Counted from the stretch's first letter, positions 9,553 to 18,957 are shown. The stretch is 64,000 nucleotides of DNA from an uncultured Planctomycetales bacterium (GCA_903926465.1 CAIYJE010000195.1:20128-84127); one strand, 5' to 3'. The notes: generated by a model not told the origin, from the letters alone. Translations and numbers: made by a program.

Positions 9553-9562
9553 AAACATGGCT

Positions 9563-9598
9563 GTCCATGGGGTCCATTCTTATCCAGAGATTCTTGGT
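9563..9598 (+). repeat. Dispersed repeat family 1, half copy
   Basis: GTCCATGG followed by GGTCCATTCTTATCC and GATTCTTGGT. The same series recurs at 10559-10603 with few changes. Only the right arm of the palindromic element is present. It lies just after the sulfotransferase stop codon and before the PEP-CTERM remnant. Confidence 0.6.
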
Positions 9599-9631
9599 CC
9601 TGAGGAAAGTGCCCAATTCCTTGCGCGGGCC

Positions 9632-10177
9632 TCACCATGCGAAGCTCAAACATGATTCAAGGCGTCCAGCGGTGGCCTTGGCCCTGCCCAGGGCCACCAC
9701 ACCGCCGACCATCGCCAGCAGGCCGGCCATCACCATGGTCCCTGGCTCGGGCACGGCCGAGGCCGTCACCGTGATCGTGCCACCCTGGAGCGTCAGTGGC
9801 AGGATCTCGCTCGGCAAACCGTCATAAATCTGGGTCCCGTCTATGCTGAAGGTGAGTGCGATCGGAACTCCAGCCGGCGTGGACGAGGCCAGCGTGTATA
9901 GCACGTGCGCTAAACCCACGGTAACGCCCGCGCCCACCGTCTGTGTTCCCGAGTTCAAATAATCGGAAAGCGTCAGGGTGTAACCCGAGATCGTGCCCAG
10001 TGGCCCATTTTGCACGGTCCCAAAAATGTAGCCGGGCGTGGTGCTGCCATCCGCCCCGTTGAAGGTCAGCCCGCCATTACTGGCCACTTCCACAATGGTA
10101 TTGAACGAACTGATCTCCACGCTGTTAGTGGCATCATCATTCGTGAGCAGTAAGTCGAACGTACCACTGCCGCTGGA
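9632..10177 (-). pseudogene. PEP-CTERM protein remnant, 5' end missing
   Basis: About 180 residues of a beta-rich extracellular domain (GSGTFDLLLTNDD onward) ending in a clear PEP-CTERM sorting signal: VPEPGT, a hydrophobic stretch, then basic residues. Intact family members have a signal peptide followed a few residues later by a GGSGTFDV-like strand. Here the frame enters that strand directly from antisense TPR sequence, so signal peptide and start are lost. The open frame can be extended to an ATG at 10234, but that part reads as the complement of the adjacent TPR fragment. Without a signal peptide the product could not be sorted by exosortase. It was probably a cell-envelope protein before the rearrangement. 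Confidence 0.65.
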
Positions 10178-10189
10178 AGGTCGCTCGGC

Positions 10190-10457
10190 CATGGTGATCG
10201 AGCAAATTCTGACCGTGCGCCGGGGCCTGGCCACACTGCTGGCCGCGCAGGGAGATCACGCCGCTGCGGCCGCTGAACTGGAGAAAGCGTTGGCGTTGGC
10301 CCCCGCCGACCAGCGACCCGCGTTGCTCATGCGACTGGCTTGCGAACAACGGGCAAACGGCCAGGTTGTGGCGGCCCGTGCCTCTGCAGGGCAAGCACTC
10401 AACGACCCAGCCTCTCGGGACCAGGCCCTGGAATTTCTGAACCGTCTTGACCCCTGA
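10190..10457 (+). pseudogene. TPR protein C-terminal fragment
   Basis: About 88 codons in frame from near 10190 to the TGA at 10455. The translation (VRRGLATLLAAQGDHAAAAA and so on) is a typical TPR helix pair, followed by a second repeat and the tail LEFLNRLDP. There is no credible start: to the left the frame runs into the antisense of the PEP-CTERM remnant. The fragment is joined head-to-head with that remnant, both lacking their 5' ends. Confidence 0.6.
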
Positions 10458-10502
10458 TTGGCCTGGTCCATGGAGGACCACCGCGAAGCGGTTTCGGATT
10501 TT

Positions 10503-10603
10503 ATGGACGGTATGGACACGGAGGAAGCCTGGTCTGGTCTGGTCTGGTCTGGCTTTGGGTCCATTCCGTCCATTCCGTCCATTTTTATCCTGCGATTCTT
10601 GGT
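10503..10603. repeat. Dispersed repeat family 1, full palindromic copy with CTGGT microsatellite in the loop
   Basis: Left arm ATGGACGGTATGGAC at 10503-10517, right arm GTCCATTCCGTCCAT at 10559-10573 with one further unit, then a tail shared with 9578-9598. The loop holds about five tandem CTGGT units (10529-10553). The arms can pair into a long hairpin. It lies between the TPR remnant and the convergent O-GlcNAc-transferase-like gene, so it could also act as a terminator. Confidence 0.7.
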
Positions 10604-10612
10604 TTTGATCTC

Positions 10613-12496
10613 TTAGGACCTGAGGTGCGGCACTGAGGATGTGGTCCCCTTCTCCACCATCGCCCGCAGCGTTTGGCCAAAATCTTGGGCAAACCCCGCT
10701 TCGTTCCGCAACCGACTTTGGGCCAGTTGGTCACGCATCCCCAGCCGAACCTGGTTCAGGTGCTGGATGTCGCTGGCCAGCCCCACGGCTAGATTAATAT
10801 ATGCGTCTGGATCAACGGCAATCCACTCGGGCCGGCCCAAGCTCTTGAGAATGCTCACACCCATCCGGCCCACCGACCGGTTTCCCAACAGAGTCACCAC
10901 AGGAACACCCATCCACAGGGCATCGCAGGTGGTGGCCCCGCCGTTATACGGAAACGGGTCGAGTGCAATATCAATATCCCGGTACGTGCTCAGGTGCTGA
11001 TTATTGTGCGAGTAGGGGTGCATGTCGATTCGTTCAATGTCTATTCCAAACGCCTCGAACAGGCCCCGGAAATAGCCGGTGGTGCCGGGATCGACAAACA
11101 GTTTGGCCTGCATGATCAGACGGCTGTGGGGCACGCGCTCAAGAATGGCGGCCCAGGTTCGGATGGTGGCCACCGACAGCTTGCGGACGTTGTTGAGGGA
11201 ACCGAACGTGACGTGCCCCCGCGTCAGCGCAGGCGTGGCGACAACCGCCGGTGCCTTGGCTTCTGGACGGAACGTGAACTGGCTGCCGCTGAGGTAGGCC
11301 AGCGCTTCGGTATGAACCTCGGCACTTTCCGGTTCGGGATCGGTCCAGCGATCGGTGATCCGGAAATCAATGGCCGGGGAACCGGTGGTGGCCATGTAGC
11401 CAAGCCAGGTGGCAATGCAAGGCGCAGGTCGCAAGGCCAGCATTTCCATGCGCTGACCATCGGTATGACCGTTGAGGTCGACCAGAAGGTCCAGGTGATC
11501 TTCGCGGATCAGGTTGGCGGCCGCTTGATCAGAGACACCGGTGATCTCTCGCCAGGTCAGCGGTAACGACCGAATGAACCCGGTCACGTGGTCAGACTGG
11601 GTCTGGTTGGCATAGCAAAACACCTCGAATTGCTGGCGGTCCAGGTGTTCCAGCATCGGTGTTACGAACATCGCCATGGCATGATTGCGGAAATCGGCCG
11701 ACAGAAAACCGACGCGAATCTTGCCGTCGCTGACATCGCGAGGAACCGGCCGGGGCGCGAGCTGGTCTACCTGTTTCGCGCCATAACGCTGGTGCTGCTG
11801 GTAAATTTGCTCGTTAGTGAGTTGCTCCAAAAACAGCAGGTTGAACAGGCGTCCGCCACCGGCGTTATGGCGTGCGTCTGGATGATCGGGCTGAATTTTC
11901 AAAACCTCGTCGTAACAGCGGTCGGCTTCTCGGATCCTGCCCAGATCGATCAGCGCGCAGCCCAAATTATTCCAGGCCCCCACATGCCGGCCATCGATGG
12001 CCAAGGCCTTGCGGGCCGCGGTTTCGGCCTCCGTAACTATACCCATGATCCGCAGGCTGTTTGAGAGATTGGCCCAGGCATTGGCGTACCGCTCATCCAG
12101 GGCCAGGGCTTCCCGGTAGCAGGTGCACGCCCTGCCATGGTCGCCGGTGGTCTGAATGGCGTTCCCCTGGTTGTTGAGCAGCCTGGCCAGTTCGGTGACC
12201 GCGTTGGGGGCGGGGCGGGGCCCAAGCCGGCTCCTTCGGATGGTGATCAGAGTGACATACGATGGTAAGAATTGCGGCCAGCGATTGAGTACCTCATAAA
12301 ACCAGCGTTCGGCCTCAACCGTCTCACCCAGGTCGGTCAGAATCTGGGCCCAGTTGTGCCAGAGATGGGGATGGGGCGGAACCTGGTTGAGCGCCGGGGC
12401 CAGCAGGTTCTTGGCCTCTTGCAACCGCCCCTGCCCCGCCAGTTGACCGGCCTGTGAAGCGAGCCCGATGATCTCTGCTTCCGTCGTCTGTGCCAT
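10613..12496 (-). CDS. TPR/SPINDLY-type O-GlcNAc transferase-like protein (GT41)
   Basis: 627 residues. Residues ~1-230 hold TPR repeats (for example AWANLSNSLRIMGIVTEAE and AWNNLGCALIDLGRIREAD). Residues ~258-615 are a GT41 catalytic region: KIRVGFLSADFRNHAMAMF with the conserved His, DLLVDLNGHTDGQRMEM, FGSLNNVRKLS, and DIALDPFPYNGGATTCDALW, the UDP-binding end. Family members add GlcNAc or related sugars to Ser/Thr or Asn of proteins. In bacteria they often occur near surface-glycan or flagellin genes, and this one closes the glycan group at the left. The start ATG at 12496 is preceded by GAGGCGAG. Bacterial substrates are mostly unknown. Confidence 0.88.
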   Translation of the reverse strand: MAQTTEAEIIGLASQAGQLAGQGRLQEAKNLLAPALNQVPPHPHLWHNWAQILTDLGETVEAERWFYEVLNRWPQFLPSYVTLITIRRSRLGPRPAPNAVTELARLLNNQGNAIQTTGDHGRACTCYREALALDERYANAWANLSNSLRIMGIVTEAETAARKALAIDGRHVGAWNNLGCALIDLGRIREADRCYDEVLKIQPDHPDARHNAGGGRLFNLLFLEQLTNEQIYQQHQRYGAKQVDQLAPRPVPRDVSDGKIRVGFLSADFRNHAMAMFVTPMLEHLDRQQFEVFCYANQTQSDHVTGFIRSLPLTWREITGVSDQAAANLIREDHLDLLVDLNGHTDGQRMEMLALRPAPCIATWLGYMATTGSPAIDFRITDRWTDPEPESAEVHTEALAYLSGSQFTFRPEAKAPAVVATPALTRGHVTFGSLNNVRKLSVATIRTWAAILERVPHSRLIMQAKLFVDPGTTGYFRGLFEAFGIDIERIDMHPYSHNNQHLSTYRDIDIALDPFPYNGGATTCDALWMGVPVVTLLGNRSVGRMGVSILKSLGRPEWIAVDPDAYINLAVGLASDIQHLNQVRLGMRDQLAQSRLRNEAGFAQDFGQTLRAMVEKGTTSSVPHLRS

Positions 12497-12885
12497 GAAA
12501 CTCGCCTCTGTTTGCAGATCGTGCCCTCACCTGGGGGACCCTCTGATCTTAACAACCTGGTCTGGAGGATTTCCTCTCAGTCTGGAGTTTGTGGGCAAAA
12601 AACTGAGGGGAAGATCTTCAGTCTGCGTCAGCATTCCGCGGAATTCCGTCCACCATCGGCCCTGGGCTGTTTTCCGGCGTTACGGTCCAAATTACGGATC
12701 GGCTCAAGAATACTTGCTGATACCGACGGATTCTCGTTAACCTCCGTGGGCTCTTGAGCTTTGAATCGCGATCGCTCCCATCGGCCGATCCTCGTGGATC
12801 AGGCCCGCTCCGCTCTGTGTGCCAGGTTGAGCGGTTGGGCTTCTCGGATATTGGAACAATCACCTGCCGGCATTCGAAGAATGGA
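12497..12885. other. Divergent intergenic region
   Basis: About 390 bp between the GT41 gene and the membrane/spermidine-synthase-like gene. The downstream frame is open from 12754, but its first 44 codons are not membrane-protein-like and were treated as untranslated. No hairpin or repeat seen. Confidence 0.35.
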
Positions 12886-15027
12886 ATGATGACAAAAAAT
12901 CCAGGCGATCAGCACGCATTTTCCAAAACCAAGACTGTGCCTGGTGAAGCGATGCCTGCGGTTGCCCCCAGTGGGTTCGGCTGGATTTTCGCCCTGGCGA
13001 TCCTGACCGGCGCGTTCTTGCTGTTCCAGGTTCAACCCCTGATCTGCAAGTTCATCCTGCCCTGGTTTGGAGGTGGGCCCGCAGTCTGGACCACCTGCAT
13101 GCTGTTCTTCCAAACATTTCTGTTTGCGGGCTATGCCTACGCCCACTTCACGGCAAGGGTCTTGAACCCCCGCATGCAGGGGATTTTGCACATCGCCTTG
13201 ATTGCAGCGGCCATCCTCTGCCTACCAATCTTACCGTCCGCAGCCTGGCGGCCCACGGCAGCAGGTGACCCCGTCTGGCGGATCCTGATTCTGCTCTGCA
13301 GTTGCGTGGGCCTGCCCTACCTGGTCCTTGCCTCCACCGGACCACTCGTTCAGTCTTGGTACGCACAAGCCTTCCCAGGCCGATCTCCCTATCGACTCTA
13401 CGCACTCTCAAACCTGGGCTCGCTGGTGGCGCTGGTCAGTTATCCGTTCATCTTCGAGCCGAACTGGACTCTCAAAACGCAGTCCACGGCGTGGTCACTC
13501 GTTTTTGGAGTGTATGCAACCTTCTGCGGAGCCTGCGCGGTGTGGGTCATTACACACCGGCCACCAGCCAGAACCGTTGACACCCTGGAATCGAATGGGT
13601 TCAACGAGGGTACGCCGTCTTGGCTTCGACGCCTGTCCTGGGTTGCACTACCAGCCGTGGCGTCACTCATGCTTCTGGCGGCGACAAATCATGTTTGTTC
13701 CGATGTCGCCCCAATGCCGTTCCTGTGGGTTGTGCCACTCGCCCTCTATCTGCTGACATTCGTGATCGCTTTTGACCATGAACGCTGGTACCTGCCCAAG
13801 CTTTTCGCAATTCTGACCCTCATCACCATTCTTGGTCCTAGTCTGTTTTCCAGCTTTTCGTTGGAGATTCCAGGGTTGGAGTCTAGCTTGGCCGGTGAAA
13901 TTGTTCTGATCTTCACCACGCTCTTCCTGGTGGCCATGGTTTGTCACGGAGAGCTTGTGTTGCGTCGCCCAGGATCAAAACATCTGACGGAGTTTTATTT
14001 ATCAATTTCGGCCGGTGGTGCGCTCGGGGGGGTGTTTGTCAGTCTGGTGGCTCCTCACATATTCACAAGTTACTTTGAGTGGCCGATTGCACTGGCCGTG
14101 GGCCTGATCATTGCCTCTTGGATTTTGATACGCCGCCTGAACAGCAAAAAGCTTCGCCTCATTGGTGCTGGACTTGCTGTGGTTTGTTCCGCTCTCGTCG
14201 TTTCCATGAACACCGAACAAGACAGGCCAATTGCTCGAGCCCGGAATTTTTACGGGGTTACCGAAGTCTTTGAAAATCGAAATCCGAGCGAGCCCGAACA
14301 TTCCAATACGTCACTGGTGGTGGAAGGGGTGAACCACGGTCGACAGCTTCTCGATCCTGCGAAACGCCAACTTCCTCTGGCCTACTATGGGCCAGAAACG
14401 GGAGTCGGTCGGGCGTTTGCCTACCTCTCCAAACGTGACCAACCGCTGCGGATTGGTGTGGTTGGAATGGGAATTGGCACGCTTGCGACCTACGCAAAAC
14501 CAGGCGATCTCTTGAAGTTCTATGAGATTAACCCGGACGTCCTTCGATTTGCCGAGAAGAATTTTACCTATCTGAAAGACTGCAAGGGCCAACTTGAGAT
14601 CGTGATGGGTGATGCCCGGCTCTCTCTGGAACGCGAGGATTCCAACCAGTTTGACATCCTGGTTCTTGACGCCTTTTCAGGGCACTCGGTTCCCACCCAC
14701 TTGCTCACGCGTGAGTCGGTGGAGATTTACCTCAGGCATCTCAAGCCTGATGGCATCCTGGCGTTCCACGTGACCAACACGTTCCTGGAACTGACGCCCA
14801 TTGTGGTTCGCCTCGCTGATGAGTTTGGACTCCGCGCCGGAATGGTTGAAACCAAGCTAGACCGAGCTCAGTTCAAGTGGCGAACGGTGTACGTGCTTGT
14901 CAGTCGAGAGGCTTCGCTCTATCAAAGTGTGGAAACCGACCCGTTGAAATCCGCAGAGAGTCGGGCTCCACTCTGGACTGACGGGTTCAACGATCTCTTC
15001 AGTGTTCTGGCCCAGGGGCGAGATTAA
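12886..15027 (+). CDS. Fused multispan membrane / spermidine synthase-like protein
   Basis: About 713 residues from the ATG-ATG pair at 12886, preceded by GAAGAATGGA; the frame is open from 12754. The first ~430 residues are hydrophobic with roughly ten membrane spans, beginning WIFALAILTGAFLLFQVQPL and including LPYLVLASTGPLVQSWY and LYALSNLGSLVAL. The last ~230 residues form a spermidine-synthase-type Rossmann domain: IGVVGMGIGTLATYAKPGD, YEINPDVLRFA, VMGDARLSLERE and LVLDAFSGHSVPTHLLT. This fusion is widespread and usually labelled fused MFS/spermidine synthase. Its true substrate is uncertain, and aminopropyl transfer has not been shown for most members. It is monocistronic here. Confidence 0.85.
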   Translation: MMTKNPGDQHAFSKTKTVPGEAMPAVAPSGFGWIFALAILTGAFLLFQVQPLICKFILPWFGGGPAVWTTCMLFFQTFLFAGYAYAHFTARVLNPRMQGILHIALIAAAILCLPILPSAAWRPTAAGDPVWRILILLCSCVGLPYLVLASTGPLVQSWYAQAFPGRSPYRLYALSNLGSLVALVSYPFIFEPNWTLKTQSTAWSLVFGVYATFCGACAVWVITHRPPARTVDTLESNGFNEGTPSWLRRLSWVALPAVASLMLLAATNHVCSDVAPMPFLWVVPLALYLLTFVIAFDHERWYLPKLFAILTLITILGPSLFSSFSLEIPGLESSLAGEIVLIFTTLFLVAMVCHGELVLRRPGSKHLTEFYLSISAGGALGGVFVSLVAPHIFTSYFEWPIALAVGLIIASWILIRRLNSKKLRLIGAGLAVVCSALVVSMNTEQDRPIARARNFYGVTEVFENRNPSEPEHSNTSLVVEGVNHGRQLLDPAKRQLPLAYYGPETGVGRAFAYLSKRDQPLRIGVVGMGIGTLATYAKPGDLLKFYEINPDVLRFAEKNFTYLKDCKGQLEIVMGDARLSLEREDSNQFDILVLDAFSGHSVPTHLLTRESVEIYLRHLKPDGILAFHVTNTFLELTPIVVRLADEFGLRAGMVETKLDRAQFKWRTVYVLVSREASLYQSVETDPLKSAESRAPLWTDGFNDLFSVLAQGRD

Positions 15028-15153
15028 CGCCGCTTCTCCTGCCCAGCCAGTGGACCGACCCGTGAACCCAGCACGAGCGACTGGGCTTCCATCGTCTGTG
15101 CCTGGGAACGCGCCTCGCATGTTGCCCTTTGTGAAAATTCAAGGAGCCATCGC

Positions 15154-16689
15154 TCACTGGGAACCGTGGCCGGAACCGAACTGGTAAGCGCGGGTCCCTT
15201 GGGAATGCGGTGGAGCGACCGAAGCGGCCAGCACCAGGACCGGTAAAAAGTAATGCGGGAAGCTGGTGGGCTGTACCAGTAACGCGGCGCACAGACTAAC
15301 CGCCAGCACGGCCAGCACCGAAGCGGGGCCAGACGCACGCCGGCCGGCCAAGGTGGCCATGATCAAAATGGCGGCCGTCAAAACCAGGCTGGCATGGGGC
15401 AGCCAGCCCGAAAAGAGGGGCAGGAGCGTGAACCGGCCCGACATCTGGGCGGCCGAAAACGGCTCAGGCCGGCCCCAGGTTTCCGCCAGGAACTGAGACG
15501 GGTTCCAGGCCAGAAACGGAGCGACAGTCGCCAGAAAAACGGCCATCGCCAGCATGGTCAGCCCGAGCGCCGATTTCAGGCCGGCACGCCCCAGCCAGTA
15601 GCCAAACAAGGGCGGCCCCAGCACCAGCAACATCTGGTTCGACGCCAAGGCCCAGCCCAACGCCAGTGCCTGCCAGCGCAAGCCCTGCGTTGCCACCGCT
15701 TGGCCCAAAACCGCTGTGGCCAGCACACAGGGGGCAAACTGGGTGTTCACGCTGCTATAAACCCAGGCCGGAGACAGCAGAAAGAACAGCAGGGCCAGAT
15801 TGAGGGTTGGGGGCTGGGCCGGGTCTGGCGGATTGGGGGAGTTCCCCGCCATCAGAGTGGCCCCTGGTGTCAGGTTTGAAGTTGGGCGGGGAGAGTCGGA
15901 AACCCGAGATGAATCCCCGGACGCCATGTTGCTCATCGCCCGAACCGAGAGCGAGGGATTCTTGGTCTGGGAGCCGGTTACCAACGTTTTCCACCCGCCA
16001 ACCGCCAAAAGCACCAGGGCGGCATCCAGCACGAGGTTAGAGATTCTCAGGTCCCAGCCCAGGGCTTTGGGGGGTAAATAGGCCAGAAACATGGCCGGCA
16101 AGTACGGCATCCGTGGCACCAAGCCCTGGTAGGGGAACTGACCGCCCAGGAGGGCTCCCAGCCCCCGGTCAATGGCCGGCAGCATGTCGCCCGGCAAGCG
16201 GTTAAACGGCACGGCCAGCAGGACCAGGAGCCGGGTTCCCACAACCAAGCCTGCCAGCCCCAGCATGCAACTTCGCGCGGTGAGGTCGTGACGAGCCACC
16301 CCCACCAGAAACACCAGCCAGGCTCCCACCACCGCCAGTGCCGCCCCAACAGGCGCGGGACTCCGTTGCACCAGGAAGTAGGGACTCAAGCGATTGGCGA
16401 ATAGATTCAACACCAGCAGGCATGAGGCCGCCCCAAGTACCGCCCTGGTGAGCGCAGCCTGTGTTGGATCGTTCGCCCGCACCAGGCCCAACCGTGTACC
16501 CACCGCCAGGGTGACATATTCCAGCAAGAACCCCAGCAAGCTCAAAGACAGGACGGTGCCGGCAATCGCCCGGGTGGGTTCGGTCAACCGGCTGACCACC
16601 AAGGGCTGGCCGGCCGCCGTGAAGGCCAGTGCCGCGCCGATCAGAAACCGGTAGTTCGAGACCTGAGCAAATGGCGAAGAGTCTGGCAT
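15154..16689 (-). CDS. Multispan membrane protein, possibly GT-C-like, function unknown
   Basis: 511 residues from the ATG at 16689, chosen because GAGG lies a few nt before it and the preceding codons are polar. About twelve hydrophobic segments are seen (for example CLLVLNLFANRLSPYFLV and LALGWALASNQMLLVLGPPL). A ~60-residue polar, Pro/Ser-rich loop interrupts them in the middle. FPYQGLVPRMPYLPAMFLAY and QFAPCVLATAVLG recall loops of lipid-linked-sugar glycosyltransferases (GT-C), but no DxD or DE motif can be placed with confidence. Calling it a polyprenyl-phosphate sugar transferase would be a guess. The gene is convergent with the fused spermidine-synthase-like gene. Confidence 0.65.
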   Translation of the reverse strand: MPDSSPFAQVSNYRFLIGAALAFTAAGQPLVVSRLTEPTRAIAGTVLSLSLLGFLLEYVTLAVGTRLGLVRANDPTQAALTRAVLGAASCLLVLNLFANRLSPYFLVQRSPAPVGAALAVVGAWLVFLVGVARHDLTARSCMLGLAGLVVGTRLLVLLAVPFNRLPGDMLPAIDRGLGALLGGQFPYQGLVPRMPYLPAMFLAYLPPKALGWDLRISNLVLDAALVLLAVGGWKTLVTGSQTKNPSLSVRAMSNMASGDSSRVSDSPRPTSNLTPGATLMAGNSPNPPDPAQPPTLNLALLFFLLSPAWVYSSVNTQFAPCVLATAVLGQAVATQGLRWQALALGWALASNQMLLVLGPPLFGYWLGRAGLKSALGLTMLAMAVFLATVAPFLAWNPSQFLAETWGRPEPFSAAQMSGRFTLLPLFSGWLPHASLVLTAAILIMATLAGRRASGPASVLAVLAVSLCAALLVQPTSFPHYFLPVLVLAASVAPPHSQGTRAYQFGSGHGSQ

Positions 16690-17037
16690 CCTGGCCTCAG
16701 CGTCCCAAGAAAGAAGTGGCCCCAGAGCGCACCTTTTGAGTTTGAAAAAAGCCGTTCGCAAGCGATTCGCTTGGTAATCGTCCGTGCCTTGTGTGGCTCA
16801 AGGGCTCGGACTGGCTGGTGTCATGCAGAAGCGTGCGGTGTGGTTGATCTGGAGTTCTCAAAGTTGTGGGAGTGATCACGATCCTTGAAATTCCAGACAT
16901 CTTACCGCAACCTGGCGGTTTCCGGATGCCAGGGGGATGAGTACACTGAAAAGGTGACGCGGTTGCGCCTTGAGCCAAGGCGGCTGCGTGCATTCACGGA
17001 ATGCCCGGCACCCACCCCCCTTGATGGTTAACGCCTC
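16690..17037. other. Divergent intergenic region
   Basis: 348 bp between a minus-strand membrane protein and a plus-strand protease. It should hold promoters for both. No clear -35/-10 pair, hairpin, repeat or small gene was recognised. Confidence 0.3.
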
Positions 17038-17964
17038 ATGAACCGGCAGTTCCCAATTCGTCCCCGCGCACTGGTTCTGGCGATGCTGGCTCTGGCCCTG
17101 GTTCTGGATGAGGCCCCACCCACCCAGGCCCAGCAACCGCCGGCCGCCGCCAGGGATCCCCAAATTGGCCAGGCGTTTCCTGTTCCCTACCGCCGCACGC
17201 TCACCAACCACTACTTGGTGCGGGCCCGGATCAATGGCCAGGGGCCGTTCAACTTCCTGGTGGATACCGGGGCCCCCGCCCTGTTCATTGGCACGGCCGT
17301 GGCCAAGAAGATTGGCCTGAACCCCGAGGCTGGTGAATTCTGGACGGCCGTGGATCGGTTCGACCTGGAAGGGGGCATCAAGCTGACCAACCTCAAGGCC
17401 CGGGTGGAAGACCCGTTCCAGCTTGAGGGGATGAACGCCCTGGGGCTTCCGGGGGCCACCATCGATGGCATTCTGGGGTTCACCGTACTCGCTCGGTTCA
17501 AGATGGAGTTCGACCCCCGCAGCGACCGCATGACCTGGACCCGGCTGGACTACGAACCCAAGGAACCGTTCGTGCCCAAAGATCCGGCCGACCGCCAGGC
17601 TCCCGCCGAAGTCCAAGCCATGAACATGCTGGGCCCCGCCATGAAGCTGGCCGCCATGTTTCTGGGCAAACAGCCCGAAGACCTGAAACAACCCCAGGGA
17701 GTCCTGGGCATGGCCCTCAAGGAAACCGGCGAGGGGAACACCCTTGCCGTTCAAATCGCCCAGGTCTGGCCCCGGTCGGCCGCGCACCAAGCGGGCCTCG
17801 AACCCGGCGATCAACTGGTGTCGCTGGGCAAGCAATCGGTCCATTCGCTCCAGGCTGCCCATGAGGCCATGGCCCAGGTGAAGCCCGGTGATCCGGTTGA
17901 GATCACCATTCAGCGCGGCGCTGACAGGCTGGAACGAACCGTGACGGCCGGCCCTGGATTCTGA
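17038..17964 (+). CDS. Secreted retropepsin-like aspartyl protease with C-terminal PDZ domain
   Basis: 308 residues. The N-terminus has a signal peptide (basic start, LVLAMLALALVL, then a cut near AQA-QQ). FNFLVDTGAPALFIG at residues 72-86 is a retropepsin active-site motif with Asp76-Thr77-Gly78. ATIDGILGFTVLARFKMEFD is the matching second part of the fold (G-I-L-G). Residues ~215-308 form a PDZ domain (QVWPRSAAHQAGLEPGDQLV). Single-chain retropepsins of this type dimerise to cut proteins, probably in the periplasm here. A paralogue of the same architecture starts about 100 bp downstream, so the two form a probable operon. Confidence 0.8.
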   Translation: MNRQFPIRPRALVLAMLALALVLDEAPPTQAQQPPAAARDPQIGQAFPVPYRRTLTNHYLVRARINGQGPFNFLVDTGAPALFIGTAVAKKIGLNPEAGEFWTAVDRFDLEGGIKLTNLKARVEDPFQLEGMNALGLPGATIDGILGFTVLARFKMEFDPRSDRMTWTRLDYEPKEPFVPKDPADRQAPAEVQAMNMLGPAMKLAAMFLGKQPEDLKQPQGVLGMALKETGEGNTLAVQIAQVWPRSAAHQAGLEPGDQLVSLGKQSVHSLQAAHEAMAQVKPGDPVEITIQRGADRLERTVTAGPGF

Positions 17965-18060
17965 ACCAGGGGTTACCGCCGGGCGTCGGCTCGGCGCGGT
18001 TTCACCTCCCCCCCATCTTCCCATCCCTTCGCTCGCTCTGGTCCGGTCTTGGGAGCCCCC

Positions 18061-18957
18061 ATGAAGACGTTGATCCCCCTGCATCGCGCACTACTCGGAC
18101 TGGGACTTGGCCTGTGTGCCTGGGGCTGGAGCGATGCGCAGCCACCCGCCCCAATGGCCAGGGCCGGCGAAAACGTGCAGGATGGTGCCAGTGCCAAAGC
18201 AGAGGCTCAGCCGGTCGTCGTTCCGTTCAAGATGCTGCCCTCCAATCACATGGTGGTAGAACTCAAGCTCAACGGCAAAGGCCCGTACCGGTTCATTTTT
18301 GACCTGGGCGCGCCGGTGACCCTGGTTAATGGCAAGACGGCCGAAGAGAGTGGTGCCATTCCCAAGAATGCCCCGCGTTCATTCATGATGGGGGTCCGTG
18401 GTGAGGGCAAAGCCGAAAAGCTGGAAATGGGTGACCTCCAGGCGAGTGAAGTCCCCGTGATTGTGATGGACCACCCCGCCCTGAAGGCGCTCAGCGGCAT
18501 TCTGGGCCGCCCCTTGGTTGGCATTGTCGGCTACACCTTCTGGGCCCGGTACAAGATGACCATCGACTACCAGGCCAAGCAAATGACCTTCGTGCCGATC
18601 GACTTCGAGGTTCGTGACCTCATGAAAGACCTGCCCGAGCGGATGAGCGGGTCCAAGAAGCGTCAGACCATCATGCTCGCCCCTCGCAGCCTGTGGGGTC
18701 TGACCGTGGCGGAACCCAGCGACGGCCTGAGCAGCCGCGGGGTCCCCATTGAAGGGGTTGTCCCGGGCTCACCGGCCGAGACCGCCGGCCTGAAACCGGG
18801 CGACATCCTGATGGCCATCGACGGCCGCTGGACCAGCTCTGTGGCCGATTCGTTTGATGCCGCCCAGACCATAGCGCCCGGCAAAACCGTGGCCGTGCAC
18901 ATCTTGCGCGACGGGGTTGAGGTCGAACGCATGCTCACTCCGGCCGAAGGTATCTGA
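18061..18957 (+). CDS. Retropepsin-like/PDZ paralogue with altered active-site motif
   Basis: 298 residues from the second ATG; the frame also has an ATG four codons earlier. A signal peptide is present (LLGLGLGLCAWGWSDAQ). The architecture equals that of the preceding gene: retropepsin-like domain, then PDZ at the C-terminus (VVPGSPAETAGLKPGDILMA). The active-site line reads FIFDLGAPVTL, so the Thr or Ser normally following the catalytic Asp (here Asp81) is Leu82. The G-I-V-G segment (GRPLVGIVGYTFW) is kept. The change would remove a conserved hydrogen bond and may make the protein inactive, perhaps a binding or regulatory partner of its neighbour. Confidence 0.78.
   Translation: MKTLIPLHRALLGLGLGLCAWGWSDAQPPAPMARAGENVQDGASAKAEAQPVVVPFKMLPSNHMVVELKLNGKGPYRFIFDLGAPVTLVNGKTAEESGAIPKNAPRSFMMGVRGEGKAEKLEMGDLQASEVPVIVMDHPALKALSGILGRPLVGIVGYTFWARYKMTIDYQAKQMTFVPIDFEVRDLMKDLPERMSGSKKRQTIMLAPRSLWGLTVAEPSDGLSSRGVPIEGVVPGSPAETAGLKPGDILMAIDGRWTSSVADSFDAAQTIAPGKTVAVHILRDGVEVERMLTPAEGI

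Noticed and set aside
10529..10553. CTGGT tandem array as a regulatory or phase-variable repeat
   Set aside because: It is not within or just upstream of an intact gene; it lies in the loop of a family 1 repeat, so I only record it there.
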